This document shows, in pieces, positions 7,877 to 16,005 of a DNA stretch of 64,000 nucleotides. Every line of letters begins with the position of its first letter. Positions within the stretch are counted from its first letter, which is position 1. Both the position numbers and the translations under genes were made by a program. The DNA is from Kineosporia babensis (lineage in GTDB: Bacteria > Actinomycetota > Actinomycetes > Actinomycetales > Kineosporiaceae), in contig NZ_JAJOMB010000013.1 in assembly GCF_021129305.1 (NCBI RefSeq), positions 62,001 through 126,000 of the forward strand. Reading direction: 5' to 3'. The notes under the pieces were generated by a model. The model saw nothing but the letters and a program-made list of their open reading frames with translations, made no database searches and was not told the DNA's origin.

Positions 7877-10132
7877 GTGACCACGGCAGGGCCGACCGAA
7901 TCGATGCCCGAACGGCTCAGAGAGCCCCTGGTCAAGTCGCTGGGCGCCCGGGCGGCGAACGCGCTGGGCCGGGAGCTGGGCCTGGAGACGGTGGGCGATC
8001 TGCTGCGGCACTACCCGCGCCGCTACATGGAACTGGGTGAGCTCACCCCGATCGACTCGCTGCCCGAGGACGAGCCGGTCAGCCTGGTCGCCGAGGTCAA
8101 GAAGGTCAGCGTGCGGGAGATGAAGACCCGGCGCGGCAAGATCATGAACGTCGAGGTGACCGACGGCCACGGTTCGCTGGACCTGACCTTCTTCAACCAG
8201 GTGCACAAGCCGCAGAAGGATCTGAAGGTCGGCCGGCGGGCGCTGTTCAGCGGCAAGGTCTCGCGGTACCGGGACGGCAAGCAGCTCGCCCAGCCGATGT
8301 ACGAGCTGCTGGACGAGGAGTCCGACCTCAGCGAGGAGAAGCTGCAGGAACGGCTGGAGATGCCGCTGCCGATCTACCCGGCCACCGGCAAGATGCCCTC
8401 CAACCGGATCCGGGACTCGCTGCGCCCGATCCTGGACACGCTGCCGAAGAATCTGCCCGATCCGGTGCCGGCCCCGGTCCGGATGAAACTCGGCCTGATC
8501 GACCTGAGTTCGGCGCTGCGCCAGATCCACCGGCCGGGCGATCGGGCCCAGCTGGCCGCGGCCAAACGGCGGCTGAAGTTCGAAGAGGCGTTCATCCTGC
8601 AGAGCCTGCTGGTCTGGCGTAAGGCGGTGGACCGGCGCCAGCAGGCCACCCCGCGCCCGTACGTGCCCGGTGGTTTTCTGGACGCGCTGGACGATCGGCT
8701 GCCGTTCGAGCTGACCGACGGGCAGAAGAAGGTGGGCGAGGAGATCGCCGCCGACCTGGCCGAGGAATACCCCATGCACCGGCTGCTGCAGGGTGAGGTG
8801 GGCTCGGGCAAGACGCTGGTGGCGCTGCGGGCGATGGCCCGGGTGGTCGACTCCGGCGGTCAGGCCGCGCTGCTGGCCCCCACCGAGGTGCTGGCCATGC
8901 AGCACCACCGCTCGATCACCGCGATGCTCGGCGACCTGGCCGGCGGCGGGATGCTCGGCGGGCACGAGCGTGGCACCAAGGTCACCCTGCTGACCGGCTC
9001 GATGAACACCGCCACCCGGCGCCAGGCCCTGCTCGAGGCGGCCTCCGGGGAGGCGGGCATCGTGGTCGGCACGCACGCCCTGATCCAGGACACGGTGCAG
9101 TTCGCCGATCTCGGCCTGGTGGTGGTGGACGAGCAGCACCGCTTCGGCGTGGAGCAGCGCGACGCGTTGCGGCGCAAGGGCCAGAACACCCCGCACCTGC
9201 TGGTGATGACCGCCACCCCGATCCCGCGCACGGTGGCGATGACGGTGTTCGGCGACCTGGAGACGTCGGTGCTGGACCAGCTCCCGGCCGGGCGCAGCGA
9301 GATCGCCACGCACGTGGTGAACGTGCGCGACGAGCGCTGGCTCAGCCGCACCTGGCAGCGGGTGGCCGAGGAGTGTCACGCCGGGCACCAGGCCTACATC
9401 GTCTGCGCGCGGATCGGCTCGGACGAGGTGGAGGAGGAGTTCGTCCCGGACGAGGGTCTGCACGTGGTCTCCGACGCCGAGGCCGCCACCTTCGACCTGA
9501 AGATCGGCGAGGAGCGGCGCCCGGCCGCGGCCGCGATCGACATCCTGGCCGCGATGAAGGTGCAGCCCGAGCTGGACGGCCTGGTGATCGAGATGCTGCA
9601 CGGCCGGATGCCGGCCGAGGAGCGCGAGGACGTGATGCGCCGCTTCGCCGCCAACGAGATCCACGTGCTGGTCGCCACCACCGTGATCGAGGTCGGGGTG
9701 GACGTGCCGAACGCCACCGCGATGGTGATCACCGACGCCGACCGGTTCGGGGTCTCGCAGCTGCACCAGCTGCGCGGACGGGTCGGCCGGGGCAAGGCCG
9801 CGGGGGTCTGCCTGTTGCTGACCGAGGCCGGGCCGGGCCCCTCGCTGGACCGGCTGCGCTCGGTGGCGAGCACCCGGGACGGTTTCGAGCTGGCCCGGAT
9901 CGACCTGGAGACGCGCCGGGAGGGTGATGTGCTCGGCTCCCGGCAGTCGGGGCTGGGCAGTTCGCTGAAGCTGCTGCGCGTGCTGCGGGACGAAGATGTG
10001 ATCACGGCCGCCCGGAAGGAGGCCACCCTGCTGCTGGACGAGGACGTCCGGCTGCGCGCGCACCCGCAGCTGGTGGATGCGCTGCGCCCCTGGGTGGGCT
10101 CGGACCGGGCCGCCTTCTTGGACCGAGGCTGA
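7877..10132 (+). CDS. recG: ATP-dependent DNA helicase RecG
   Basis: Branch-migration helicase that remodels stalled forks and Holliday junctions. 751 residues, typical length. It has an N-terminal wedge/OB region (to about 280), Walker A QGEVGSGKT near 312, the DEQHRFGVEQR box, VMTATPIPRT (motif III), and the C-terminal helicase motifs ATTVIEVGVDVPNA and QLRGRVGRGK. The GTG at 7877 is the earliest sensible start. The gene lies 27 bp after the DAK2 gene and 3 bp before rsmD, so the three are probably co-transcribed. Confidence 0.95.
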   Translation: MTTAGPTESMPERLREPLVKSLGARAANALGRELGLETVGDLLRHYPRRYMELGELTPIDSLPEDEPVSLVAEVKKVSVREMKTRRGKIMNVEVTDGHGSLDLTFFNQVHKPQKDLKVGRRALFSGKVSRYRDGKQLAQPMYELLDEESDLSEEKLQERLEMPLPIYPATGKMPSNRIRDSLRPILDTLPKNLPDPVPAPVRMKLGLIDLSSALRQIHRPGDRAQLAAAKRRLKFEEAFILQSLLVWRKAVDRRQQATPRPYVPGGFLDALDDRLPFELTDGQKKVGEEIAADLAEEYPMHRLLQGEVGSGKTLVALRAMARVVDSGGQAALLAPTEVLAMQHHRSITAMLGDLAGGGMLGGHERGTKVTLLTGSMNTATRRQALLEAASGEAGIVVGTHALIQDTVQFADLGLVVVDEQHRFGVEQRDALRRKGQNTPHLLVMTATPIPRTVAMTVFGDLETSVLDQLPAGRSEIATHVVNVRDERWLSRTWQRVAEECHAGHQAYIVCARIGSDEVEEEFVPDEGLHVVSDAEAATFDLKIGEERRPAAAAIDILAAMKVQPELDGLVIEMLHGRMPAEEREDVMRRFAANEIHVLVATTVIEVGVDVPNATAMVITDADRFGVSQLHQLRGRVGRGKAAGVCLLLTEAGPGPSLDRLRSVASTRDGFELARIDLETRREGDVLGSRQSGLGSSLKLLRVLRDEDVITAARKEATLLLDEDVRLRAHPQLVDALRPWVGSDRAAFLDRG

Positions 10133-10135
10133 TGG

Positions 10136-10711
10136 ATGACCAGGATCATTGCGGGTAGTGCGGGCGGCCGGCGGCTGGTGGTGCCCAAGGGTGACACCAC
10201 CCGGCCGACCAGCGACCGGGTGCGGGAGGCACTGTTCGCGGCGCTGGAGGCGCGCGGGCTGGTGCAGGGCGCACGGGTGCTGGACCTGTTCTGCGGTTCG
10301 GGCGCGCTGGGGCTGGAGGCGATCAGCCGGGGAGCGGCCGAGGTGGTGCTGGTGGACGCCGCCCGGCAAGCAGTCGACACCGCTCGCAAGAACGTGGCCA
10401 CGCTGCAGTTCCCGCGGGCCGCGGTGGTGCTCTCATCGGTGCAGAAGTATCTCGACGGGCGCCCGGCGGTGGCCGCGGATCTGGTGTTCGCCGATCCGCC
10501 GTACCCGCTGGGGGAGGGCGAGCTGGCCGCGCTGCTGGCCTCGCTGGCTTCGCACGGGTGGTTGGCCGAGGACGCCACGGTGGTGGTGGAACGTAGTGGG
10601 CGCTCGCCCGAGCCGCGCTGGCCCGAGGGCATGTTCCGCGAGGCCGTCCGGCGCTACGGCGAGACGTCGGTGTGGCAGGCGGTCTGGGACCCGGCGCCGG
10701 CTTCGGTCTGA
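10136..10711 (+). CDS. rsmD: 16S rRNA (guanine(966)-N(2))-methyltransferase
   Basis: SAM-dependent methyltransferase acting on G966 (E. coli numbering) of 16S rRNA. 191 residues. It opens with TRIIAGSAGGRRL, has the SAM-binding VLDLFCGSGALGLEA, and has the catalytic FADPPYPL motif of N2-guanine methyltransferases. The ATG is 3 nt past the recG stop. In most actinobacteria rsmD directly precedes coaD; here the two are separated by 215 bp containing repeats. Confidence 0.95.
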   Translation: MTRIIAGSAGGRRLVVPKGDTTRPTSDRVREALFAALEARGLVQGARVLDLFCGSGALGLEAISRGAAEVVLVDAARQAVDTARKNVATLQFPRAAVVLSSVQKYLDGRPAVAADLVFADPPYPLGEGELAALLASLASHGWLAEDATVVVERSGRSPEPRWPEGMFREAVRRYGETSVWQAVWDPAPASV

Positions 10712-10753
10712 CGGTCTGGCGGTCTGGCGGCTGCGGTCGGGGATCGGGTGAAT

Positions 10754-10788
10754 GCGTACATCGAGTACATCCGGTGCCATGTGTACAC
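10754..10788 (-). repeat. 35-nt GTGTAC-ended dispersed repeat, copy A
   Basis: Read on the - strand it starts GTGTACACATGGCACCGG and ends GTACTCGATGTACGC. It differs from copy B (31058-31092) at about 5 of 35 positions and from copy C (51902-51936) at about 10. The ends GTGTAC and GTACGC can pair with one G-U. It lies in the rsmD-coaD spacer. Confidence 0.7.
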
Positions 10789-10854
10789 GAGTTCCGTCGG
10801 TGTCCAGCCCGCCGATCAGGGCAGCTGGGCGAGGGGTGGTCAGGCTCCGGCCGC

Positions 10855-10886
10855 GGATGTGATCCAGTTATGGATGTGATCCAGTT
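10855..10886. promoter_or_regulatory. Tandem dyad (two copies, 17-bp period) upstream of coaD
   Basis: The 15-mer GGATGTGATCCAGTT occurs at 10855-10869 and again at 10872-10886. Each contains the dyad GGAT-GTG-ATCC, extended in the second copy to TGGAT-GTG-ATCCA. The block ends about 40 bp before the coaD GTG and just upstream of a weak promoter candidate (TAGCGT at 10914-10919). The layout suits a dimeric regulator binding two adjacent sites; the regulator is unknown. Confidence 0.55.
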
Positions 10887-10926
10887 CCAGTGGGACTGAC
10901 GCCCGAGTTCGTCTAGCGTCGCTGCT

Positions 10927-11448
10927 GTGACCCGTCGTTGCGTGTGCCCCGGCAGTTTCGACCCGGTGACCAACGGTCACCTCGACGTGATCGAGCGGGC
11001 TGCCGGGCTGTTCGACGAGGTGGTCGTCGCGGTGGCCGGCAACCCGGCCAAGAAGTCCCTCTTCACCGTCCCCGAACGGGTCGGGCTGATCGAGCAGAGC
11101 CTGTCCGGCCTGCCCAACGTGCGGGTCGCCACCGTGCCCGGCGGACTGCTGGTCGACTTCTGCCGCCAGGTCGAGGCGGTGGCCGTCGTCAAGGGCCTGC
11201 GCGGCGGCACCGACTTCGCCTACGAACTTCCGATGGCCCTGATGAACCGGCATCTGAGCGGCGTCGAGACCGTCTTTCTGCCCGGAGAGCCCCGCTTCGA
11301 GCACGTTTCGAGTAGTTTGATCAAGGAGGTGGCCGCTCACGGGGGCGACGTGTCCGGTCTTGTCCCAGAGCATGTCCTGGCGCGCCTCCTGGCACGAGTC
11401 GGGCGGGTTGGTCAGACTGAAAACGGTCAGCCCGATGCGGCCGGTTGA
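10927..11448 (+). CDS. coaD: Phosphopantetheine adenylyltransferase
   Basis: Transfers AMP from ATP to 4'-phosphopantetheine, the penultimate step of coenzyme A synthesis. 173 residues. It has the nucleotidyltransferase signature GSFDPVTNGHLDVIERA, KSLFTVPERVGLIEQS, and the C-terminal SSSLIKEVAAHGGDVSGLVP. GTG start with no strong Shine-Dalgarno. The last 15 residues are unlike the family. CoA supply links it loosely to the pyruvate dehydrogenase genes nearby. Confidence 0.95.
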   Translation: MTRRCVCPGSFDPVTNGHLDVIERAAGLFDEVVVAVAGNPAKKSLFTVPERVGLIEQSLSGLPNVRVATVPGGLLVDFCRQVEAVAVVKGLRGGTDFAYELPMALMNRHLSGVETVFLPGEPRFEHVSSSLIKEVAAHGGDVSGLVPEHVLARLLARVGRVGQTENGQPDAAG

Positions 11449-11533
11449 GGACCTTAAGTAGCTACATAGTTGCTCTCGGTGAATCGACCACTTCCCCTCG
11501 CATCGGACCGAAGCGGTATGAGGGAGGTCCTCG

Positions 11534-12493
11534 GTGAGTCTTCGCCGAACCTTGGACGCAATGGGCGCAATGGTGGAGCGGGCGTCGTCGGTGCCGCTCT
11601 CGGCGTCCTGCATGGTCAACCGCGCCGAGATGCTGGCCCTGGTGGAGCGCGCCCGGGCCGAGCTGCCGGTGGAGCTGGATCAGGCCGCCGAACTGCTGGT
11701 CGCCCATCAGGAGGTGATCTCCCGGGCGGAGTCCGAGGCGGAACAGCTCCTGGCCCAGGCCCAGGCCGACGCCGAACGGCTGATCATGGAGAGCGCGCTG
11801 GTGGCCAGTGCTCGCGCGCGTTCGGACCAGATCCTGGACGCGGCCCGGGCCGAGGCGGCCCGGTTGCTGCGCGAGTGTGACCTGTACACCGACAACCGGC
11901 TCGCCGCCCTGCAGGCCGATCTGGCCCGCACCCTGGGGCAGGTGCAGCGCGGCCGGGACCGGCTGCGCGAGCGCAGCGAGCTGGACTACCTGGACCCGCT
12001 GGCCGACGAGGCCGATCCGGAGGGCCGCGACGTCCAGGTCGACTACGAGGCGGTGGAACGGCAGCGGGCCCGCGAGCTTCAGCAGGAGCAGCGGCGGGCG
12101 CGTGACCAGGCCTACGACCACCAGCGTGACCAGGCGTACGACCACCGGGCCGACACCGAGGACGCGTACGACCAGGACGCCTACGACCAGGACCGGGCGG
12201 CCGAGCCGGACCGGGCCGGCGCGCCCCGGGCCTCGCGGTCCGGGCCGGAGTTCGAGCATCGGCCCGATGCCCGGGACGAGCCCGGGGCCAGGCATTCCCG
12301 CCCTGCTGCACGTGATACCCCCGATACGGCCGGGGCCGATCTGACCGGCGCCGCCGCGTCCTCCGATGCCCAGAATCATCCCGAACACGACGAGAACGGG
12401 CGGATCCCGATCCCGGTCGGGGCCGGGCCGGAAAGACGAGTGCTCGATCTGACCGCGGTGGAGCGGGCCGCCGAGCGTTCCGGTTTGGGATAA
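11534..12493 (+). CDS. DivIVA/AtpF-like coiled-coil protein
   Basis: 319 residues. Residues about 28-150 are a long charged helix (VNRAEMLALVERARAELP through AQADAERLIMESAL and SDQILDAARAEA), resembling ATP synthase subunit b and DivIVA-type polar scaffold proteins. Homologues sit between coaD and DUF177 in many actinobacteria and are annotated as cell-division initiation or F0F1 subunit B family proteins; the true role is not settled. From about 185 the tail is disordered, with short repeats of the type RDQAYDH and AYDQD. The GTG start is preceded by GGGAGGTCCTCG. Confidence 0.75.
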   Translation: MSLRRTLDAMGAMVERASSVPLSASCMVNRAEMLALVERARAELPVELDQAAELLVAHQEVISRAESEAEQLLAQAQADAERLIMESALVASARARSDQILDAARAEAARLLRECDLYTDNRLAALQADLARTLGQVQRGRDRLRERSELDYLDPLADEADPEGRDVQVDYEAVERQRARELQQEQRRARDQAYDHQRDQAYDHRADTEDAYDQDAYDQDRAAEPDRAGAPRASRSGPEFEHRPDARDEPGARHSRPAARDTPDTAGADLTGAAASSDAQNHPEHDENGRIPIPVGAGPERRVLDLTAVERAAERSGLG

Positions 12494-12514
12494 GCCCACG
12501 ACCTGAAGTAGCCT
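12485..12514 (+). promoter_or_regulatory. Possible promoter for the DUF177-rpmF operon
   Basis: TTGGGA (12485-12490) and TAGCCT (12509-12514) are separated by 18 bp and lie about 75 bp before the DUF177 start. The match to the vegetative actinobacterial consensus is moderate. Confidence 0.35.
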
Positions 12515-12589
12515 TGCTCGCTGGTCTTACTGTGTCTGCTCGGCCTTCATCGGCCGGACAGGTTCGCCCGTGCTTGTGAGGAGTGCACC

Positions 12590-13186
12590 ATTCGTCTGAA
12601 CGCCCGATCGCCCTATGTTCTCGACACGAGGGAACTCGGCCGGCGCCCGGGCATGATGCGAAAGGTTGAGCGGACCGTCCCGGCCCCGGCCGAGCTCGGC
12701 ACCGAGGTGATCGGCGTGCCCGAGGGCTCCGACGTCGAGCTGGCTCTACGGCTCGAGGCGGTGATGGAGGGCGTGCTGGTCAGTGGCACGGTCTCGACCA
12801 CGGCGGTGGGTGAGTGCATCCGCTGCCTGGACGAGGTGAAGCTGGACCAGGCGGTACGGATCGGGGAGCTGTTCAGCTACCCCGAGAACCGGGTCGCCGA
12901 AGACGAGGACGAGGACCGGCAGGAGGTCGAGGGCGACTTGATCGACCTCGAGCCCGCCCTGCGCGACGCGGCGGTTTCCAACCTGCCGTTCCAGCCGGTC
13001 TGCCGGGAAGACTGCCCGGGTCTGTGCTCCGAGTGCGGAGCGCGGCTCGCGGACGACCCGGACCACCAGCACGAGGTGGCCGACCCCCGGTGGTCGGCGC
13101 TTCAGGGCATCCTGACCGATGGGGTGCCGAACCAGGAATCCGGAGCGTCCGCAGTGGGCGGCCCGGACGATACGAAGGAGAGCTGA
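12590..13186 (+). CDS. DUF177 (YceD) family protein, apparent ATT start
   Basis: 198 residues if read from 12590. The family accompanies rpmF almost universally and is linked to 23S rRNA or ribosome assembly; the exact role is unknown. The conserved N-terminus [19 protein letters not shown] is in frame but has no ATG, GTG or TTG before it. GAGGAG at 12578-12583 is followed 6 nt later by ATT (12590-12592). The first standard start, ATG 12653, would delete the 21 conserved residues. The body has the Cys motifs CIRC and [13 protein letters not shown], likely a zinc site, plus an acidic stretch before it. The stop is 4 nt before rpmF. Confidence 0.8.
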   Translation: MRLNARSPYVLDTRELGRRPGMMRKVERTVPAPAELGTEVIGVPEGSDVELALRLEAVMEGVLVSGTVSTTAVGECIRCLDEVKLDQAVRIGELFSYPENRVAEDEDEDRQEVEGDLIDLEPALRDAAVSNLPFQPVCREDCPGLCSECGARLADDPDHQHEVADPRWSALQGILTDGVPNQESGASAVGGPDDTKES

Positions 13187-13190
13187 CGGC

Positions 13191-13394
13191 GTGGCCGTTC
13201 CTAAGCGGAAGATGTCCCGCAGCAACACGCGGTCTCGCCGGGCGCAGTGGAAGGCGACGCCGACGGCGCTCACCGCCACGACGTCGGGTGGCACCACCAC
13301 CTACTCCCGGCCGCACCAGGCGCAGGTCGTCACCGACTCGGCCGGCACCCCGCTGTACCTGGAGTACAAGGGCCGCAAGGTCAAGGACCTCTGA
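13191..13394 (+). CDS. rpmF: 50S ribosomal protein L32 (cysteine-free form)
   Basis: 67 residues starting [22 protein letters not shown], unmistakable L32. The four zinc-binding cysteines of the C+ form are absent. The C-terminal half reads [20 protein letters not shown] and ends YKGRKVKDL, a pattern known from Micrococcales-like actinobacteria. The GTG start has AAGGAG upstream, overlapping the end of DUF177. The order DUF177-rpmF-rnc is conserved. Confidence 0.95.
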   Translation: MAVPKRKMSRSNTRSRRAQWKATPTALTATTSGGTTTYSRPHQAQVVTDSAGTPLYLEYKGRKVKDL

Positions 13395-13402
13395 GTCTGA
13401 TC

Positions 13403-14251
13403 ATGACGGCAGGGCATGCGTCCGGCGAGGGGACCTCGGTCTCCCTCTCAGGTCAGGAAGCCCACACAGTTGTGACTGACCCGAACGACGTACCGCCCGT
13501 CGGCCTGGACGCCGAGGCGCTCGCCAAGCACGACAAGCTTGTCGAGGTTCTCGGCGTCCAGGTCAGTCATGGGCTGCTGTTCAAGTCGCTCACCCACCGC
13601 TCGTACGCGTACGAGAACGGCGGGCTGCCGACGAACGAGCGGCTGGAGTTCCTGGGCGACTCCGTACTGGGTCTGGTGGTCACCTCCGCCCTGTACCGCT
13701 CGCACCCGGATCTGGCCGAGGGCCAGCTGGCCAAGCTGCGCGCCGCGGTGGTCAACATGCGGGCGCTGGCCGGGGTCGGCCGCCGCCTCGGCCTGGGCGA
13801 GTACCTGATGCTCGGCCGGGGTGAAGAGGCCAGCGGCGGACGGGACAAGTCGTCCATCCTCGCGGACACCGTCGAGGCGCTGATCGGCGCGGTCTACCTG
13901 GAGTCCGGGATGGACGTGGCCGGCGAGCTGGTGCACCGCCTGGTCGATCCGCTGCTGGAGACGAGCGCCGAGCTCGGGGCCGGCCTGGACTGGAAGACCA
14001 GCCTGCAGGAGCTCACCGCGATGGAGGGCCTCGGGGTACCGGAGTACGCGGTCACCGAAGAGGGGCCCGACCACGCCAAGATCTTCCACGCCGCTGCCCT
14101 GGTGCAGGGTGTCCCGCGTGGTGAGGGCAGTGGGCGCAGCAAGAAGGAAGCCGAGCAGGAGGCGGCCGCGGCTGCTTTCGGCCGGCTGACCGCCGAGCGG
14201 GCCGAGAAGGCCGCCGCGGAGCAGAACGACAAGCCTGATCCGGGCGAGTAG
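13403..14251 (+). CDS. rnc: Ribonuclease III
   Basis: Cleaves double-stranded RNA in rRNA maturation and mRNA turnover. About 282 residues from the ATG at 13403, which lies 8 nt after rpmF. It has the catalytic motif [35 protein letters not shown] with the second acidic site, and a C-terminal dsRNA-binding domain ([10 protein letters not shown], then [19 protein letters not shown]). The first 45 residues are variable, and a GTG at 13472 is an alternative start. The Lys/Ala/Glu-rich tail is short. Confidence 0.93.
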   Translation: MTAGHASGEGTSVSLSGQEAHTVVTDPNDVPPVGLDAEALAKHDKLVEVLGVQVSHGLLFKSLTHRSYAYENGGLPTNERLEFLGDSVLGLVVTSALYRSHPDLAEGQLAKLRAAVVNMRALAGVGRRLGLGEYLMLGRGEEASGGRDKSSILADTVEALIGAVYLESGMDVAGELVHRLVDPLLETSAELGAGLDWKTSLQELTAMEGLGVPEYAVTEEGPDHAKIFHAAALVQGVPRGEGSGRSKKEAEQEAAAAAFGRLTAERAEKAAAEQNDKPDPGE

Positions 14252-14292
14252 GTCAGCGCCAAGCCTGGCCGACGACTGAGAAGAGCTGAGCC

Positions 14293-15267
14293 GTGCCGGA
14301 ACTGCCCGAGGTCGAGGTGGTCCGGCGCGGCCTGGCGCGGTGGATGATCGGCACCACGATCGATCAGGTCGAGGTGCTGCACCCGCGGCCGGTCCGCCGG
14401 CACGAGGCCGGCATCGACGACTTCGTGGCTCGGCTGAACGGCGTCACCGTGACCGACGTGGTCCGGCGCGGCAAGTTTCTCTGGCTCACCCTCGACTCCG
14501 GTGAGGCCCTGATGGCTCACCTCGGGATGAGCGGCCAGCTGCTGCTGGAGGCCCCCGACGCCCCGGACGAGAAACATCTTCGCGTGCGCCTGGGCCTGCA
14601 GGGCGGCACCGGCCGGGAACTGCGGTTCGTGGACCAGCGGATGTTCGGCGGGCTGGCCGTGGTCGAGATGATCAAGACGACGGACGGCGGTCCGGGCGGC
14701 CTGGGTGGCGTGCCCGACGACGCCGAGATTCCGCCCGGCCGGCCCGAACCGGCTCGGGGCGAGGGCCCGGTCGAGGGGGAGTACTCGGCCGAGGAAGCGC
14801 TGATCCCGGTGCCGGTGGCCCACATCGCCCGCGACGCGCTGGACCCGGCGCTCGACGTGGATCTGCTCGCCGCCCGGCTGAAGCGCCGCGAAACCGGCCT
14901 GAAGCGCGCCCTTCTGGACCAGACGCTGATCTCCGGCATCGGCAACATCTACGCCGACGAGGCGCTGTGGCGCGCCCGGCTGCACTACGAGCGGCCCACC
15001 CACAAGCTGAACCGCCCCACCCTGAACCGGATTCTGGCCGATGCCCAGAACGTGATGCGGGAGGCGCTGGCCCAGGGTGGCACCAGCTTCGACAGCCTGT
15101 ACGTCGACGTGAACGGCCAGAGCGGTTATTTCGAAAGAGGTTTGGACGCGTACGGGCGCGAGGGTGAGGCCTGTCACCGGTGCGGTACCCAGATCCGGCG
15201 CGAGACCTTCATGAACCGCTCGTCGTTCTTCTGCCCCAAGTGCCAGCCGAAACCCCGCGGTAGCTAG
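14293..15267 (+). CDS. mutM: Formamidopyrimidine-DNA glycosylase (Fpg)
   Basis: Removes 8-oxoguanine and formamidopyrimidines, then nicks the abasic site. It begins [13 protein letters not shown], where Pro2 after Met removal is the catalytic nucleophile and Glu3 assists. It has [21 protein letters not shown], the helix-two-turn-helix [15 protein letters not shown], and the zinc finger CHRCG...CPKCQ at the end. At 324 residues it is about 40 longer than usual because of an acidic, Gly/Pro-rich insert around residues 136-175. GTG start. It usually follows rnc in actinobacteria. Confidence 0.95.
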   Translation: MPELPEVEVVRRGLARWMIGTTIDQVEVLHPRPVRRHEAGIDDFVARLNGVTVTDVVRRGKFLWLTLDSGEALMAHLGMSGQLLLEAPDAPDEKHLRVRLGLQGGTGRELRFVDQRMFGGLAVVEMIKTTDGGPGGLGGVPDDAEIPPGRPEPARGEGPVEGEYSAEEALIPVPVAHIARDALDPALDVDLLAARLKRRETGLKRALLDQTLISGIGNIYADEALWRARLHYERPTHKLNRPTLNRILADAQNVMREALAQGGTSFDSLYVDVNGQSGYFERGLDAYGREGEACHRCGTQIRRETFMNRSSFFCPKCQPKPRGS

Positions 15268-15270
15268 GGC

Positions 15271-15855
15271 CTAGTCCAGCCCGAGGTGGCGCAGCGCCCG
15301 GCGGGCGTGAGCCTCCGCCTCCTCACGTGAGGGCGCCCGGCGCAGCCCGAGCAGACGCTGCCGGTGCGCCTCACCGAGCAGCAGCGTGAACAGTGAGGTG
15401 GCCAGTTCCCGGTCGGGCTGCGGCAGCCGGGCCTCGATCGCGTCGATGTACCCGGAAGGCCCTTCCCGGTAGAACCGCTGGGCAAGTTCGGGAAAACTCT
15501 GCGACTCGATGATCATCAGCCGGTGCAGGCCCACCGACCCGTCCGAGTGCGCGGTCACCACGATGTTGATCGCCAGCTCGACCAGGCTGCCCTCGGTGGT
15601 CGGCTGCTCCAGGGTCTGCCGGCGCAGCCGCTCCACCCCGGCCAGGAAGATCTCGGTGCGGTCGCCGAAGTAGCCGTAGATGGTGCGTTTCGTGACCCGG
15701 GCCTCGGCCACGATGTCGTCCAGAGTGACCTGGTTGTAGCCGCCGGCGACGAGCAGCCGGACCGCTGCGTCCAGGATGTCGTCACGCCGCCGGGCCCGCT
15801 CGGCCTCGGTCGGTCGGCCGCGCTTACGAGGCCTCTTCCCGACCTGGTCTGTCAT
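15271..15855 (-). CDS. TetR-family transcriptional regulator, likely controls the adjacent pdh operon
   Basis: 194 residues. After a basic leader (GKRPRKRGRPTEAER) comes a typical TetR helix-turn-helix: DDILDAAVRLLVAGGYNQVT, IVAEARVTKRTIYGYFGDR. The C-terminal half is a variable helical ligand-binding domain with no recognisable ligand signature. It is divergent from pdhA across 150 bp that contain two perfect dyads overlapping -10-like hexamers for both strands. This suggests it represses itself and the pdh operon. The ATG at 15853-15855 is the start nearest the conserved leader. Confidence 0.88.
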   Translation of the reverse strand: MTDQVGKRPRKRGRPTEAERARRRDDILDAAVRLLVAGGYNQVTLDDIVAEARVTKRTIYGYFGDRTEIFLAGVERLRRQTLEQPTTEGSLVELAINIVVTAHSDGSVGLHRLMIIESQSFPELAQRFYREGPSGYIDAIEARLPQPDRELATSLFTLLLGEAHRQRLLGLRRAPSREEAEAHARRALRHLGLD

Positions 15856-15872
15856 CGGCCCCCCTCGCGGCT

Positions 15873-15916
15873 CTATGATCACGCGAATCATAGAATGAAA
15901 CGAAGTCCGTTTCATT
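15873..15916. promoter_or_regulatory. Tandem palindromic operators in the tetR-pdhA intergenic region
   Basis: Dyad 1 at 15873-15893 is CTATGAT, 7 nt, ATCATAG. Dyad 2 at 15894-15916 is AATGAAACG, 5 nt, CGTTTCATT. Both are perfect and abut. TAGAAT (15891-15896, + strand) and TATGAT (the complement of 15887-15892, - strand) look like -10 boxes lying inside the dyads, so occupancy should block both transcripts. The AT-richness stands out from the surroundings. Confidence 0.75.
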
Positions 15917-16005
15917 ACGGGTCGCCGCACCGCACCTCCCGGCAGCGATCCACACCGGCGTGGACCGGCCCGGCCACGCCTGATCTGGGCACGAAGGAGA
16001 TCCCC

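Noticed and set aside
6506-10369. A 1287-codon open frame on the - strand opposite the DAK2 gene, recG and rsmD.
   Set aside because: It is antisense to clearly identified genes, is His/Arg/Pro/Gln-rich as expected for a GC-rich shadow frame, and has no recognisable motif.
10672-10899. A 75-codon frame crossing the rsmD-coaD spacer.
   Set aside because: It runs through the 35-nt repeat and the tandem dyads. Related copies of the repeat elsewhere are not kept in one frame.
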